Assembly: GCA_002471345.1 (NCBI GenBank)
Contig: DKPS01000232.1
Coordinates: 18,099 to 82,098, forward strand
Direction: 5' to 3'
Source of the DNA: Saprospiraceae bacterium UBA7328
GTDB lineage: Bacteria > Bacteroidota > Bacteroidia > Chitinophagales > Saprospiraceae
Length of the DNA: 64,000 nucleotides
In this document: positions 62,773 through 64,000 of the stretch, piece after piece
How positions within the stretch are numbered: the stretch's first letter is position 1
How the letters are laid out: every line of letters starts with the position of its first letter
Notes under the pieces: model-generated
The model's database searches: none
Seen by the model: only the letters and a program-made list of their open reading frames with translations
Told to the model about the DNA's origin: nothing
Position numbers and translations under genes: made by a program

Positions 62773-63705
62773 TTAATATTTATAAGTACCAGTAGTGTTG
62801 ATGGTAGAAATATAAAAGTCGCTTTCTATGCCTTTATCAGCTAAATGAGATTTCAACTTTTCAAGAATGTTTTCCCCGATCAAGCTGTTTAAACAGAAAC
62901 CAAACATGCTTGGCCCCGCGCCGCTAATCGTATAATTCATTGCACCGTTTGTAAGGGCAATGTTCTGAAGTTCATAGAAATGAGGGACGAGCTTTGCTCT
63001 TTGAGGTTCTATAATATGATCTTGTAATGATCTTTGTATAAGTTCGAGGTTGCTGGTATAAAAACCTGAAATCAATGCTCCGAGATTGCCGTTTTGCCTG
63101 ATATGTTTTTTTAGCTCAACTTGATCAGCCAATACCGCTCGAGCATCTCTTGTCATAATTTCTACATGAGGATAAATAACAAAGGCATGCAATCCTGGAG
63201 GAACAGGTATTTTGATAAAATCAAAAGTGTCGTTGTCTCTGATAAGTACAATACCCCCCAAAAGAGAAGGAATTACATTGTCTCCATGGATAGCTCCATC
63301 AGCGACACTTTCTCCCAATACCGCAAACCGTGCAAGTTCTTTAGAAAACAATGGACGCCTTAGATATTCATTAATAGCATAAACACCCCCAGCAGCACTT
63401 GCTGCACTTGACCCCAATCCGCTTCCGAAAGGCATCTTTTTATGGATTTCCATTTCTATGGGTTCGTCTTCTAGGCCTAGGTGTTCTAGTAATTTCTGAG
63501 CTCCATAACCAGCAGTATTTTTTTCTACTTCTAAGGGAAGCTTCTTCTTGCAGCCTGTAATTTTAGTTATAACAAGGCCTTTTTTCTTTCCTTGACGTAC
63601 AATTATTTCATCACCAGGTTTATCAATAGCAAAGCCCAGAATGTCATAACCTACTCCCACATTAGCTACGGTAGCAGGAGCAAAAACTTTGAGACCTGAT
63701 TTCAT
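62773..63705 (-). CDS. thrB: Homoserine kinase
   Basis: A 310-residue GHMP kinase that phosphorylates homoserine. The N-terminal KVFAPATVANVGVGYDILGFAID, the ATP loop PFGSGLGSSAASAAGGVYA, and TISGAGPSMFGFC near the end are the three GHMP motifs in order. The start is the ATG at 63705. It forms an operon with thrC. The 75 bases between it and the terminator show no thr attenuator or riboswitch that I recognise. Confidence 0.96.
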   Translation of the reverse strand: MKSGLKVFAPATVANVGVGYDILGFAIDKPGDEIIVRQGKKKGLVITKITGCKKKLPLEVEKNTAGYGAQKLLEHLGLEDEPIEMEIHKKMPFGSGLGSSAASAAGGVYAINEYLRRPLFSKELARFAVLGESVADGAIHGDNVIPSLLGGIVLIRDNDTFDFIKIPVPPGLHAFVIYPHVEIMTRDARAVLADQVELKKHIRQNGNLGALISGFYTSNLELIQRSLQDHIIEPQRAKLVPHFYELQNIALTNGAMNYTISGAGPSMFGFCLNSLIGENILEKLKSHLADKGIESDFYISTINTTGTYKY

Positions 63706-63789
63706 GAAATTTTTTTAAGCTTCAAAGGTCTGAAATAAAATGGATTCTTAAGGATGGCTAACAACTATTAGCGAACATAAAAAAGAAAA

Positions 63790-63819
63790 CCCTTTATCGA
63801 TTCCGATAAAGGGTTTTTT
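63790..63819. terminator. Bidirectional rho-independent terminator
   Basis: CCCTTTATCG and CGATAAAGGG pair perfectly across an ATTC loop, with an A-rich run to the left and six T to the right. It would end the leftward tRNA-Cys transcript before thrB, so thrB needs its own promoter downstream of it or read-through. Confidence 0.85.
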
Positions 63820-63820
63820 G

Positions 63821-63891
63821 AGGTCGGAAGCGGATTCGAACCGCTGTACAAGGTTTTGCAGACCTCTACCTAGCCACTCGGTCAAGACGCC
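63821..63891 (-). tRNA. tRNA-Cys(GCA)-like gene with unpaired acceptor strands
   Basis: On the minus strand the D arm (ACC/GGT), the anticodon arm (GAGGT, loop CTGCAAA, ACCTT; anticodon GCA) and the T arm (AGCGG, TTCGAAT, CCGCT) are all intact. The acceptor strands do not match: 5' GGCGTCT against 3' TCCGACC gives only the first two G-C pairs, then five mismatches. AGACGCC would be expected. A normal tRNA-Cys may exist elsewhere. As it stands this is a possible tRNA pseudogene or hybrid. Confidence 0.6.
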
Positions 63892-63906
63892 ATTTTAATT
63901 GGACAG

Positions 63907-63939
63907 CAAATATAAAAATTATATACGTTTTTACACCAA
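63907..63939 (-). promoter_or_regulatory. Candidate promoter of the tRNA-Cys-like gene
   Basis: Minus-strand TATATTTG (63907-63914) is an exact TAnnTTTG and lies 15 bases before the tRNA. TTGG (63936-63939) lies 21 bases further upstream, close to the usual -33 spacing. Confidence 0.45.
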
Positions 63940-63999
63940 TCAGTTTTTGTTTTTTCGCCGTTCAGTTAGTTTTATCGTTACCATTTCAACATCACCACC
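63940..63999 (-). CDS. Possible 3' end of a leftward gene (cut by window edge)
   Basis: An open frame reads GGDVEMVTIKLTERRKNKN followed by TGA (63940-63942). It is only 19 codons. The Lys/Arg-rich tail suits a protein C-terminus, but no family is recognised and it may be chance. Confidence 0.3.
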   Translation of the reverse strand, partial: GGDVEMVTIKLTERRKNKN

Positions 64000-64000
64000 A

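Noticed and set aside
63706-63789. Threonine attenuator or riboswitch before thrB
   Set aside because: No leader peptide rich in Thr/Ile codons and no alternative hairpins were found; the hairpin at 63790 is a simple terminator between the tRNA and thrB.

Overview
The window looks like a chromosomal segment of a Bacteroidota bacterium, most likely a marine member of the Cytophagales. This rests on low G+C, the near absence of Shine-Dalgarno sequences, several TAnnTTTG-type -10 elements, and lineage-typical families: DUF4175 and DUF4783 proteins, a YbeY with Asp in place of the third zinc-ligand His, and the ligase-associated DNA repair set. No insertion sequence, phage or CRISPR array was seen.

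Layout. 0-5.6 kb: end of a sulfotransferase-like gene, a class IV aminotransferase, recA, pdeM, an ECF sigma factor with a small anti-sigma-like gene, prfA and a CAU-anticodon tRNA. 5.6-13.2 kb (minus): an ABC exporter operon whose last gene is a serine-hydrolase-fold protein lacking its catalytic residues, then a lipoprotein fusing redoxin, haem-binding and copper-monooxygenase-like parts, and a DUF4783 protein. 13.4-17.6 kb (plus): a giant coiled-coil DUF4175 membrane protein, an RsbW-like ATPase and ybeY. 17.6-26.8 kb: glycosyltransferases and a FemAB-like protein on both strands, a small secreted protein, ftcD and galM. 26.8-37.2 kb (minus): a tightly packed operon with three sulfotransferases, a flippase, a polymerase-like protein, four glycosyltransferases and mannose-1-phosphate guanylyltransferase, read here as a sulfated surface or exo-polysaccharide locus.

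37.4-45.6 kb: aroA, then the exonuclease, ATP-dependent ligase and Lhr-like helicase of the ligase-associated repair system (its fourth member, pdeM, sits beside recA), an aminotransferase with a twin-arginine-like N-terminus, and comF. 45.6-48.0 kb carries decayed second copies of both comF and the CBS-domain gene, evidence of an old tandem duplication. 47.4-53.0 kb (minus): a seven-gene run (dtd, a MazG-like gene, a phosphatase-fold protein, an OppC-like permease, an RsbU-like phosphatase, a TM2/TPR protein and a CBS protein).

53.0-55.7 kb is the most notable stretch. A gene-free interval of about 430 bp, part of it only about 16% G+C, separates left-going from right-going genes. About 2 kb further on, two near-consensus parS sites lie between an alpha/beta hydrolase and a SulP transporter. 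Together these suggest the chromosomal origin/partition region. The rest holds an M1 peptidase, a MurG-like glycosyltransferase, a diverged paralogue of the small secreted protein at 22.6 kb, thrC and thrB, and a tRNA-Cys-like gene whose acceptor strands do not pair.
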